Origin: an uncultured Lachnoclostridium sp.
GTDB lineage: Bacteria; Bacillota; Clostridia; Lachnospirales; Lachnospiraceae
Reading direction: 5' to 3'
DNA length: 37,109 bases
NCBI GenBank assembly: GCA_944376715.1
Contig: CALWDO010000030.1
Location: 1 to 37,109 of the forward strand
This document shows, piece by piece, positions 1-6,822 of this stretch. Within the stretch, counting starts at the first letter, position 1; every line of letters starts with the position of its first letter. The notes beneath the pieces were generated by a model. That model made no database searches. It had not been told where the DNA came from and saw nothing but the letters and a program-made list of their open reading frames with translations. The position numbers and the translations under genes were made by a program.

Positions 1-632
1 AAAATAGATATATTGTCAAATGTTGCTCTCTTATGAATCACACTGATGTTTTCCCCGAACTTCACAATATCAATTCCTGGAAAATGATTTTTATCTGCTA
101 ATATACCAGCCGCATTATTGTATCCAATGCTGCTGTTATATAAATTAAGCGTTTTTAAGGTATCCTTATTAAAGGTTTCAATCTGAATGCATTCTTTTAA
201 TTTTCTGCTTAGAGTATCAAACGTCAGTTCTTGATCTGCACATGGCAATTCTTCGAATCTGATATTTTTTCCTTCCAAAATCAGTCTTGATAATTCCAAT
301 ATGTCAACCTCTATTGTTGCGGTATCATTTCGTTTGTATGCTTTTGATTTATATAAATATGGCTTTTGAAGCCCGCTTTTAACTGTCAGTTTTATCGTTC
401 TGTCATTATTCTGCAATTCCAGTGTGTAATCAGGCTGCGGAGTAATGCTGTCATTAATTTTGTTTTCAATATCCAGGCACGCTTGTTTTACATCTGCCAG
501 TCCTTTGACATCACCGTTGTCATCAATGCCAAAAAAAATTTCTCCGCCGTCGTAATTCGAAAAGGCACTTACTGTTTTTAAAAATGTATTTGTAATCTTT
601 TCTTTGAACTCCGTTGTTCTCGTTTCACGCAT
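1..632 (-). CDS. AlbA_2/Schlafen AAA_4-type ATP-binding protein (partial, 3' end outside window)
   Basis: The frame is open from an ATG at 632 to the window edge, giving about 210 residues without a stop. GGAAAGGA lies just upstream of the ATG. The N-terminus reads RTTEFKEKI, then SAFSNYDGGEIFFGIDDNG and VKGL. This is the typical start of the AlbA_2 (Schlafen AAA_4) domain found in RecG-like transcriptional regulators and in some defence genes. Further on, ILADKNHFPGIDIVKFG matches the segment that usually follows that domain. The missing C-terminal part normally carries an ATPase-like or winged-helix module, so the exact class cannot be given. It is preceded by its own promoter with an inverted repeat. 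Family assignment is fairly sure; cellular role is unknown. Confidence 0.8.
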   Translation of the reverse strand, partial: MRETRTTEFKEKITNTFLKTVSAFSNYDGGEIFFGIDDNGDVKGLADVKQACLDIENKINDSITPQPDYTLELQNNDRTIKLTVKSGLQKPYLYKSKAYKRNDTATIEVDILELSRLILEGKNIRFEELPCADQELTFDTLSRKLKECIQIETFNKDTLKTLNLYNSSIGYNNAAGILADKNHFPGIDIVKFGENISVIHKRATFDNISI

Positions 633-665
633 ACATCGTGCTTCCTTTCCAATTTCACTGTTTAT

Positions 666-694
666 ATTATATGCATAAACGGGCAGGAAATCAA
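666..694 (-). promoter_or_regulatory. Promoter of the AlbA_2-type gene
   Basis: On the minus strand the -35 is TTGATT (694-689) and the -10 is TATAAT (671-666), with a 17 bp spacer. The start codon at 632 is about 34 bases downstream of the -10. One arm of a perfect inverted repeat occupies most of the spacer, which suggests repression. Confidence 0.7.
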
Positions 695-730
695 TCGTAT
701 TTTTTTGCGATTGTTTTTCTGCCCGTTTAT
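675..730. repeat. Perfect 12-bp inverted repeat over a promoter (operator candidate)
   Basis: ATAAACGGGCAG at 675-686 is exactly complementary to CTGCCCGTTTAT at 719-730. An inner pair, CAATCG (692-697) and CGATTG (708-713), continues the dyad. The left arm sits between the -10 and -35 of the minus-strand promoter; the right arm is 44 bp away, about four helical turns. It could instead be a hairpin closing the transcript of the gene ending at 822, but no T-run follows on either strand. Confidence 0.6.
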
Positions 731-821
731 AGCCGTTAAGTTTTTTATAATTTGATGCATGTCCTCTTAAGAGTTTCATCAGATATACATAAGTAAATTC
801 TTCTCGTATTTTCTGCTAAAA

Positions 822-2132
822 TCACCAGCCCCAAATTCCATATCTCCCCTTATTAATTTTATCCAAATCTTTTTCTTCTTTAGACTTTGAGTGTTCTCTT
901 CGTCCTAAGTACTCATCCTCAGCTGCAATAATTGGGTCATACCAATCGGCTTTCTTTTTCGCCCATGCAAGCCACTCAGCGATTTCCGGAGTTATGTCTT
1001 TTTGCTGAGCGACTGCAGCTATATACTGCCTGATTTCACAAGCAATCTTATAATCCTCCGCTTGATTTAATAATTCCTTTGTCCTTCTGGCTTCGTCTTC
1101 TTTTTGCTTTCGGATTTCCTCTTTCCGTCTGGCTTCTTCTTCCTGTCTACGCCGTTCTTCTTCCAAACGTTCCCTTTGTATTCGGATTTCGTCCGACTTT
1201 TCATATATACGCAATAATATATCACCCAATCGGTCTTCCAGTTTTTCTTTCTCGCTATCTCTGATGTATTCACCATCACCAAAAATAATACGCAGCTTTC
1301 CATTATAGACATAATCATACTTTCGGATTTGCGGCTTAGGTGCCCACTTGTTCCGTTTTATCTGGTCATTATATTCTACCAGCTCACGAGCCTCTTGTTT
1401 GGTTAACTCATGTTTTATCTTATCTTGCCCTTCTGCAATTCGAATTCTTACTATATCTTCCATTACATGCATAGAAAGGTCTGCATTTACTTCCCCACCC
1501 AATTTCTCTACAGCGCAAAACAAAGCATCTAAAATCAAAAAAGCTCTCTGTTGTGATTCTTCTGATATTTCGTTAAAAAATACGGGTTCATTTTCCGTTT
1601 TATTATGTCTTCTCTGATCATGGGCCTCTTTTTTCTTACGTTTCCATTCGATTATGGAATTTCTATATTTTATTAGCTGCTCATGCAGTCTCTTTTTGTC
1701 ACGAATACTTAGTTCAGAAGAAACTTGTAATATACGTTTCTTTTCTGTGCCATCCAAAAAAGTCAAAACTGTATCATCGACGTCGCTCTCTTCTATAGTT
1801 TCCCTCGCTGTTTCAGTATCATTATTGGATTCATCTGCATTCGGTTCTTTTAATGTTGCTTTCTTTTTCTTCTCTAACTTTACTCCAGCCAGAAGCAATT
1901 CGACATCTTTATTATCAGACGGAGGCAATGCAACAACTTCCCCGCTAACATCTTTCCCCAGATTTTTTTTCGTCCAATATCCCGAAGAAGGAAAAGGTAT
2001 ATTTGCTTCTCTGCACTTTGCAATCAACTTTGAATAATTCAGATTATATTTTCTGGCTACACCTGCAACAGATACTTTCCAAATTTCATCATATAATTGT
2101 TGGCGAGATAACGTCATCGTTTTTTTCGTCAT
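822..2132 (-). CDS. Conserved hypothetical protein, N-terminal HTH-like segment and long C-terminal coiled coil
   Basis: The start at 2132 was chosen over an ATG at 2177 because AGAGGAT lies 7 bases before it and the longer form has no ribosome site. The product is 436 aa. Residues about 8-55 (SRQQLYDEIW, then VAGVARKYNLNYSKL, then PFPSSGYWTKK) resemble an N-terminal module seen in many bacterial hypothetical proteins, which looks like a helix-turn-helix with a YW-K tail. The middle is charged and low in complexity. A strongly charged coiled coil rich in ER/EE/RR runs from about residue 320 to 375, and the tail ends in WLAWAKKKADWYDP. I do not recognise a catalytic motif. Together with the gene at 2220-2558 it may form an accessory pair; function is unknown. 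Confidence 0.7.
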   Translation of the reverse strand: MTKKTMTLSRQQLYDEIWKVSVAGVARKYNLNYSKLIAKCREANIPFPSSGYWTKKNLGKDVSGEVVALPPSDNKDVELLLAGVKLEKKKKATLKEPNADESNNDTETARETIEESDVDDTVLTFLDGTEKKRILQVSSELSIRDKKRLHEQLIKYRNSIIEWKRKKKEAHDQRRHNKTENEPVFFNEISEESQQRAFLILDALFCAVEKLGGEVNADLSMHVMEDIVRIRIAEGQDKIKHELTKQEARELVEYNDQIKRNKWAPKPQIRKYDYVYNGKLRIIFGDGEYIRDSEKEKLEDRLGDILLRIYEKSDEIRIQRERLEEERRRQEEEARRKEEIRKQKEDEARRTKELLNQAEDYKIACEIRQYIAAVAQQKDITPEIAEWLAWAKKKADWYDPIIAAEDEYLGRREHSKSKEEKDLDKINKGRYGIWGW

Positions 2133-2219
2133 ATCAGCAATCCTCTTTTCCTTCGTACTTTTTCTCTGAATCTGCATATTTGTTCAGCGAAAACGCATAT
2201 TCGAATAATTCCAATTCTT

Positions 2220-2558
2220 CTACTCTGCGCTTTCGCTTAATAAAAAAAGCAAATCTTTTTTCATCTCTTCAAATTGTTCAATAATTGTATTTAAATTTTT
2301 TTCAATATTGTGAACCTGAATTTCAGAAATTCTTCCGTACTTATAGGCGATCATTCGTTCCGGAACGATATGGTAGGACCAACTCTCGCTCCATTGGCTG
2401 CGGTCACGTTCCTCATTATGAACTGCAAATCCAATCGGCAGCAGATTATTCCTCATTCCAATTCCTACAGCCATTGGAGAAATTCCAAGATACTCACCGG
2501 CAATTTTCAATGTAGTCTTCGGCATATTTCTGATTTCATCATCTGTATATTTAGCCAT
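2220..2558 (-). CDS. Small hypothetical protein, possible DNA-binding
   Basis: This 112-aa product has a strong ribosome site (GGAGGTGGAGAT directly before the ATG). Residues about 5-40 (DDEIRNMPKTTLKIAGEYLG, then SPMAVGIGMRNN) look like a helix-turn-helix that selects a helix by position, as in short regulators of integrative elements. The C-terminal third is an acidic and lysine-rich helix. It lies 87 bp upstream of the 822-2132 gene on the same strand, so the two are probably co-transcribed. I recognise the type but not a named family. Confidence 0.6.
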   Translation of the reverse strand: MAKYTDDEIRNMPKTTLKIAGEYLGISPMAVGIGMRNNLLPIGFAVHNEERDRSQWSESWSYHIVPERMIAYKYGRISEIQVHNIEKNLNTIIEQFEEMKKDLLFLLSESAE

Positions 2559-2627
2559 ATCTCCACCTCCATAAATTTGATCGTACTCTACATGTTATCA
2601 AATAAAGCTCTCTATTCTGCCCATCGC

Positions 2628-3494
2628 TCACGCAAAGACAGCCATCGCAAGCGTACCCAGCAGCATAAGCACCAGTCCGAAGAAGGCTTTCCCTGACAGC
2701 TTTTCTTTGAACACGATATAGGAGAAGACGACGCTTACAAGCAGGCTCATCTTGTCGATCGGAACCACCACGCTGACGACGCCGGTTTGAATAGCGTAAT
2801 AATAACACAGCCATGAAGCGCCGGTTGCGATTCCGGACAGGCCGATGAACAGCAGTTCATGTTTGTCCAGATTTTTGAGCTCGGACATCTTTCCCTTAAC
2901 CGCTACCATCACCCAGGCCATGATCAGCACTACGATCGTGCGGATCGCGGTTCCCAGGTTGGACTCTACTCCGGATATTCCGATTTTGGCAAGGATAGAG
3001 GTGAGCGCGGCAAACACGGCGGAGCCGATAGCATAAAGTATATAGGCATTCCCGTTGGCGGTCTGCGCGGTCTTTTTCTTCTCCACCATGAGGATAACGC
3101 CGACTCCCAGCAAAACAGTCCCGATCAGCTTTACGGCAAGATGGTCTGTCTCATGGAATAAGATAATGGCGAGCAGCACCGTCAGGACAGTGCTTGATTT
3201 GTCAATCGGGACCACCTTGTTGACGTCGCCGATGGAAAGAGCCTTAAAATAGCACATCCAGGAAGCGCCGGTTGCTGCGCCTGAAAGAATCAAAAATAAA
3301 TATGAAGTCGGCTGGATCTGTGAGATCGTTCCCGCAGAACCCACGACAAATACCATGATCCAGGAAAAAATCAATACAACGATAGTTCTAAGCGCGGTCG
3401 CCACATCCGAATCCGTTTTCCTGATTCCACATTTTGCAAGAATCGACGTAATTCCGGCGAACAGCGCCGAGAAAACAGCTGCAATCAACCACAT
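2628..3494 (-). CDS. EamA/DMT-family membrane transporter
   Basis: The start at 3494 follows AAGGAGG by 9 bases; a longer form from 3533 would overlap the upstream gene and has no ribosome site. The 288-aa product is almost entirely hydrophobic, with about ten membrane segments. It is an internal duplication: SALFAGITSILAKCGI near residue 10 is repeated as AVFAALTSILAKIGI near residue 155, and GAATGASWMCYFKAL is echoed by GIATGASWLCYYYAI. Two EamA halves are the hallmark of drug/metabolite exporters. It lies 17 bp after the MarR gene, so it is probably the target of that regulator. The substrate cannot be told. Confidence 0.85.
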   Translation of the reverse strand: MWLIAAVFSALFAGITSILAKCGIRKTDSDVATALRTIVVLIFSWIMVFVVGSAGTISQIQPTSYLFLILSGAATGASWMCYFKALSIGDVNKVVPIDKSSTVLTVLLAIILFHETDHLAVKLIGTVLLGVGVILMVEKKKTAQTANGNAYILYAIGSAVFAALTSILAKIGISGVESNLGTAIRTIVVLIMAWVMVAVKGKMSELKNLDKHELLFIGLSGIATGASWLCYYYAIQTGVVSVVVPIDKMSLLVSVVFSYIVFKEKLSGKAFFGLVLMLLGTLAMAVFA

Positions 3495-3511
3495 TGTTGA
3501 AAACCTCCTTT

Positions 3512-3985
3512 TCAGTCTTTCTGCATAGCGCATTTTATTCGCGCCATCATCTCAGGGAAACCGGCTTTGCTTTCTTCCTTGCATCGCTGATAGAGAATTC
3601 CCAGCAGACGTTCAAGCTCCATCTGTTCTTCTTCGTGAAGCGTTTCGGTCAGCCACTCATAAAACAGCGCCTCGATATGAGCCTTGGAGTTCTTTAAACG
3701 CTGGGCCTGCTCTGTCGGAAAGATAAGCTGGCTGCGTCCATCCTTCGGATTATTTTCCCTGCGCAGAAAACCTTTTGCCTCCAGATTGGCAGTCTGTTTT
3801 GCCACTGCTCCTTTATCCGCCCCTAAGATTTTACAGATTTCTGATTGCGTGATACCGGGATTCTTCCGCACAGCATGAATGAGATCGAACTCCGCAGTGC
3901 CGACCCCCTCCGCTTTCATCGTCCGGGCGGTGAACTTGCCCACTTCCCTGGCAATCTTTGTGATCTGACGATGTGTCTTATCCAT
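3512..3985 (-). CDS. MarR-family transcriptional regulator
   Basis: The 157-aa product starts at 3985 behind AAGAAGGAAG. It shows the MarR winged helix: FDLIHAVRKNPGITQSEICK, then GADKGAVAKQTANLEAKGFL and the wing RRENNPKDGRSQ. It is the first gene of a two-gene operon with an EamA transporter. Its own promoter is buried in a long inverted repeat, so autorepression released by a ligand is the simplest reading. The ligand is unknown. Confidence 0.9.
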   Translation of the reverse strand: MDKTHRQITKIAREVGKFTARTMKAEGVGTAEFDLIHAVRKNPGITQSEICKILGADKGAVAKQTANLEAKGFLRRENNPKDGRSQLIFPTEQAQRLKNSKAHIEALFYEWLTETLHEEEQMELERLLGILYQRCKEESKAGFPEMMARIKCAMQKD

Positions 3986-4003
3986 ATTCTTCCTTCTTTC
4001 GCA

Positions 4004-4058
4004 AAAAAGATGTACTATCATTTACTTAGATGATAGTACATCTTTTTATTGCTGTCAA
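4004..4058 (-). promoter_or_regulatory. marR-type promoter overlapped by an 18-bp inverted repeat operator
   Basis: On the minus strand the -35 is TTGACA (4058-4053), the spacer is 17 bp and the -10 is TATCAT (4035-4030). AAAAAGATGTACTATCAT (4004-4021) and ATGATAGTACATCTTTTT (4030-4047) are perfect complements separated by 8 bases. The right arm covers the -10 and most of the spacer; the left arm covers the start of the transcript. Bound repressor would block the polymerase. Confidence 0.8.
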
Positions 4059-4129
4059 GAATCGCTTCAACCGCTTAAATACATCTGTCTATCACCCAAA
4101 ATTTCAAGCCATTTTTTCTGCTGAATGCA

Positions 4130-4158
4130 TTGAGTTCATTTTATCCGCATGCTATGAT
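4130..4158 (+). promoter_or_regulatory. Promoter for the leader and CD3324-like gene
   Basis: TTGAGT (4130-4135) and TATGAT (4153-4158) are separated by 17 bp. Transcription from about 4165 would give a 155-base leader before the gene at 4321. Confidence 0.65.
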
Positions 4159-4190
4159 AAAGATATCTGTAACAGAAAGAAGTGATATTC

Positions 4191-4256
4191 ATGACAAAAC
4201 TCAACGAAGTGCGGCTCCATGCAAAGCCGGCAGGCTGCGACGCTTGCATGGAGTAA
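4191..4256 (+). CDS. Possible 21-aa leader peptide
   Basis: ATG at 4191 opens a 21-codon frame ending in TAA at 4254-4256. A weak AGAAGTGA site lies 6 bases before it. The peptide ends in GCDACME. The frame covers both arms of one hairpin and the 5' strand of a competing one, as expected for a translated leader. No homologue is recalled, so it may be chance. Confidence 0.35.
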   Translation: MTKLNEVRLHAKPAGCDACME

Positions 4257-4316
4257 TCTTCGTCGCAGAATAGACATGCTGGCTTTGCTTCCTGATAATC
4301 ATCTTAAGGAGGAAGC
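4204..4316 (+). promoter_or_regulatory. Structured leader with mutually exclusive hairpins (attenuator candidate)
   Basis: Helix A pairs CTCCATGCAA (4215-4224) with TTGCATGGAG (4244-4253), extended by ACGAAG/CTTCGT (4204-4209 with 4258-4263). Helix B pairs 4221-4232 with 4277-4288 (one G-U) and CTGCGACG (4235-4242) with CGTCGCAG (4261-4268), and cannot coexist with A. Helix C pairs GCTTCC (4287-4292) with GGAAGC (4311-4316) and would cover part of the AAGGAGG ribosome site. B and C share 4287-4288. No U-tract follows, so control of translation is more likely than termination. Confidence 0.5.
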
Positions 4317-4320
4317 CCGC

Positions 4321-4584
4321 ATGAAATATATCAATGCAAAAGATCTTCTTCCCAATGCGCTGGTCAAGGAACTGCAAAGCTATATTCAGGGGGGATACAT
4401 TTATGTACCCACTGATCAGGCACATCATAAACAATGGGGAGAACTATCCGGTTATCGAAAAGAACTGCATCGTCGGAACTGCCGGATCACAAAAGAGTAC
4501 CGAAATGGAACCTCTATCGAGGTGCTGGCAGAAAAGTATTTCTTATCCGTGCATGCTATTCGGAAAATCATATATCAAAAATAA
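4321..4584 (+). CDS. CD3324-like HTH regulator (Mor-activator-like small protein)
   Basis: The start at 4321 follows AAGGAGG by 8 bases; an in-frame ATG at 4219 lies inside the leader hairpin and is unlikely. The 87-aa product reads AKDLLPNALVKELQSYIQGG, then YIYVPTDQ, then KQWGELSGYRKELHRRN. The C-terminus ends with a helix-turn-helix (TSIEVLAEKYFLSVHAIRKI). This matches the CD3324 family of small clostridial regulators related to the phage Mor activator fold. It stands alone between its own leader and a terminator. Its targets are unknown. Confidence 0.8.
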   Translation: MKYINAKDLLPNALVKELQSYIQGGYIYVPTDQAHHKQWGELSGYRKELHRRNCRITKEYRNGTSIEVLAEKYFLSVHAIRKIIYQK

Positions 4585-4590
4585 AAATTG

Positions 4591-4620
4591 GCAGGGGCGC
4601 ACCGCGCGACCCCTGCTTTT
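4591..4620 (+). terminator. Intrinsic terminator
   Basis: GCAGGGG (4591-4597) pairs with CCCCTGC (4610-4616), with an inner CGC/GCG extension, followed by TTTT. It closes the CD3324-like unit. Confidence 0.8.
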
Positions 4621-4713
4621 ACTTTGTGTACAGATTGATTCTGTATTGTCCGGTAGGTAGAAAAATGACTGTAACATCCGTACGATAGAAATATACAACG
4701 AGGAGGCGAAGAT

Positions 4714-5402
4714 ATGAATTCCAAAAAAATCTATCCCAGAAAAAATGATCGGGAAACTGTTTATTTGAAAAACGTTGTCACAGACCCCAGCATTATCATA
4801 GGAGACTTTACAATGTATAATGATTTCGTCAACGATCCCCGGCATTTTGAAAAAATAACGTATTATACCATTATCCTGTCAATCCCGAGAAATTAGTGAT
4901 TGGAAAATTCTGCTCCATCGCCTGCGGAGCAAAATTTCTTTTCACCAGTGCCAATCATACGCAAACATCGTTATCCACCTATCCTTTCCCCATCTTTTTT
5001 GAAGAGTGGGATCTGAACATTCAGGATATAACAGATGCATGGGACAACAAAGGAGATATTATCATTGGCAATGACGTATGGATTGGATATGAGGCCGTTA
5101 TCATGTCCAGCGTCACGATAGGCGACGGCGCTATTATTGGCGCCCGTGCCGTTGTGACAAAGGATATCCCTCCCTATGCCATCGTAGGCGGTGTACCTGC
5201 AAAAATAATCCGAAAGCGATTTTCAGACGACGTCGTTTCCGCACTTCAGAAAACCAGGTGGTGGGACTGGCCCGAAGAAAAAATCAAAAAGTACATTTCA
5301 GACATCCAATCCGGACAGATCGACCAACTGCGAGCGGCAAATAATAGTAGTCGACATACTCCAAGAAATTATGATATACTTGCGGAAAAATGGAAGAAAT
5401 AA
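4714..5402 (+). pseudogene. CatB/Vat-type xenobiotic O-acetyltransferase, frameshifted
   Basis: An ATG at 4714 with an AGGAGG site opens a frame that stops at 4896. The rest continues in another frame to 5402. Read through a one-base correction at the A-run 4850-4855, the protein becomes continuous across the join (NNVLYHYPVNPEKLVIGKFC), giving about 229 aa, near the usual length of the family (about 210). The hexapeptide-repeat motifs of the left-handed beta-helix are present (IIIGNDVWIGYEAVIMSSVT, then IGDGAIIGARAVVTKDIPPY), as is the active-site region ANHTQTSLSTYPF. Such enzymes acetylate chloramphenicol or streptogramins. Six As are seen where seven are needed, so this is either a real inactivating slip, a phase-variable run or a sequence error. 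Confidence 0.8.
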
Positions 5403-5456
5403 ATTATGAACATGTTCTCTTGGCTTGTTGCCCGCGGGAATAAAGGAGTGTATCCC

Positions 5457-6167
5457 ATGAAAAAAATTCTGCTTGCCTTTGCAGGCATCCTGGTAATTGC
5501 ATGCCTTGCATGCGGACTCTATATAAACGATTATTATCACGCAGACGACTATGCGCTGGAAACCCTGGAGCATCCGGCAGAAGGTATCTCGGTTGCCAGA
5601 GAGCATAACCGGATCATTTTCTCTCCGGAAAATCCCCGGGCAGGACTCATCTTCTATCCCGGCGGAAAGGTCCAATATGAATCCTATGCGCCGCTGATGG
5701 AGGCCTGCGCCAGTCAGGGGCTGCTCTGCGTTCTTGTACACATGCCGGGAAATCTGGCAGTTTTCGACATGGACGCGGCCGACGGGATCCCCGACGAGTA
5801 TCCCCAGGTTGAAGACTGGTACATAGGCGGGCATTCTCTGGGCGGATCCATGGCTGCCGCCTATCTTGGCAGCCACACAGAAGAATACGACGGTCTGATT
5901 CTTCTGGCTTCCTACTCCACAGGGGATTTAAGCGGCAGCGCCCTGAAAGTTCTGGCCGTTTATGGTTCAGAAGATCGTGTTTTGAATATGGATTCTTATG
6001 AAAAATACAGGGAGAATCTCCCTGAAGATTTTACAGAATATGTTATTCCCGGCGGCTGCCACGCTTTCTTTGGCAGTTATGGAGCGCAAAAAGGAGACGG
6101 CCAGCCGGATCTCACCAATGAGGAACAGATCCGGCTGACCGCCGATATGATTGGACAATGGTTTTAA
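5457..6167 (+). CDS. Alpha/beta hydrolase with N-terminal membrane anchor or signal peptide
   Basis: The start at 5457 follows AAAGGAG; the longer form from 5406 lacks a good site. The 236-aa protein begins with MKK and a hydrophobic stretch (residues 4-22), so it is exported or anchored outside. The fold motifs are clear: LIFYPGGKVQ, the nucleophile elbow GGHSLGGS (Ser127), the acid strand AVYGSEDRVL (Asp173) and the catalytic His in GGCHAFFGSYG (His202). This matches the Abhydrolase_5/dienelactone hydrolase-like group of Firmicutes. Substrate is unknown. It lies 54 bp after the acetyltransferase remnant on the same strand. Confidence 0.88.
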   Translation: MKKILLAFAGILVIACLACGLYINDYYHADDYALETLEHPAEGISVAREHNRIIFSPENPRAGLIFYPGGKVQYESYAPLMEACASQGLLCVLVHMPGNLAVFDMDAADGIPDEYPQVEDWYIGGHSLGGSMAAAYLGSHTEEYDGLILLASYSTGDLSGSALKVLAVYGSEDRVLNMDSYEKYRENLPEDFTEYVIPGGCHAFFGSYGAQKGDGQPDLTNEEQIRLTADMIGQWF

Positions 6168-6176
6168 TTCCTGCTT

Positions 6177-6788
6177 TTATATCCGCATCATCTCCGACAT
6201 GACACAGACGCCTTCCGCGCCTTGTTCCAGGACTGACCGGATCTGCTCCGCATCCAGACGGATTCCTCCGATCCCATATACGGGAACCGGAGAGATCCCA
6301 CAGACCTCTTTTAAAAATTCCAGTCCCCTTGGCGGAACGCCTTTTTTACAGTCAGTGGTGAAGATATGCCCGGCGGTCAGATACGAAGCACCTGAACGCA
6401 CCGCCTCTTTTGCTTCTTCTGCCGAGTGTATGGACACGCCGATTTTTACCGTGACGCCCTCTTCCGGGCCGTCTGCCCTTCCCTTCTCCATACTTATTTC
6501 CCGCAGTTCTTTCAGTTTCCAAAGCGGCAGATGCAGGACGCCGGATCCGGCTGTTTTTACCGCCTCCGGATAGAAATGAGGGATCAGCGGTACCTTGTGC
6601 CGTTCACATACGGCTTTTACTTCCCCTGCCAGTTTCAGATAATCTTCCTGCGGGAGATCTTTTTCTCTCAGCAGAAACGCTTTCGGATGCAAACGGCAGA
6701 TCCGGTCCACCTGTTCCAGGTAGGGCAGGCGGCTCAGATGCCGGCTGGACACTGCGATAATCTTTGAAAAATCAATCTCTTCGTACAT
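6177..6788 (-). CDS. tenI: ThiE/TenI-family protein, probably a TenI-type thiazole tautomerase
   Basis: The start at 6788 follows GGAGAG. The 203-aa product is a TIM barrel of the ThiE/TenI family (AFLLREKDL, VKIGVSIHSAEEA, PVYGIGGIR). It has GHIFTTDCKKG, which resembles Bacillus TenI (GHVFETDCKKG) rather than the G-P-x-x-x-T-x-T-K of thiamine phosphate synthases. The Asp/Gln positions that hold the pyrophosphate and magnesium in ThiE are replaced (PHFYPEA, LHLPLWKL). It is last in an operon devoted to the thiazole half, which suits a tautomerase that acts on the ThiG product. It could still be annotated thiE; the choice of tenI is inference. Confidence 0.75.
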   Translation of the reverse strand: MYEEIDFSKIIAVSSRHLSRLPYLEQVDRICRLHPKAFLLREKDLPQEDYLKLAGEVKAVCERHKVPLIPHFYPEAVKTAGSGVLHLPLWKLKELREISMEKGRADGPEEGVTVKIGVSIHSAEEAKEAVRSGASYLTAGHIFTTDCKKGVPPRGLEFLKEVCGISPVPVYGIGGIRLDAEQIRSVLEQGAEGVCVMSEMMRI

Positions 6789-6822
6789 AATCTTCTCTCC
6801 AGGTTCTCGTCCATATCCTCTT

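Noticed and set aside
4219-4320. N-terminal extension of the CD3324-like protein from an ATG at 4219
   Set aside because: It falls in the hairpin arms and lacks a ribosome site, while ATG 4321 has AAGGAGG and matches the family start.
5298-5876. 192-aa minus-strand ORF
   Set aside because: It lies antisense to the acetyltransferase and hydrolase, with no motif and no ribosome site.
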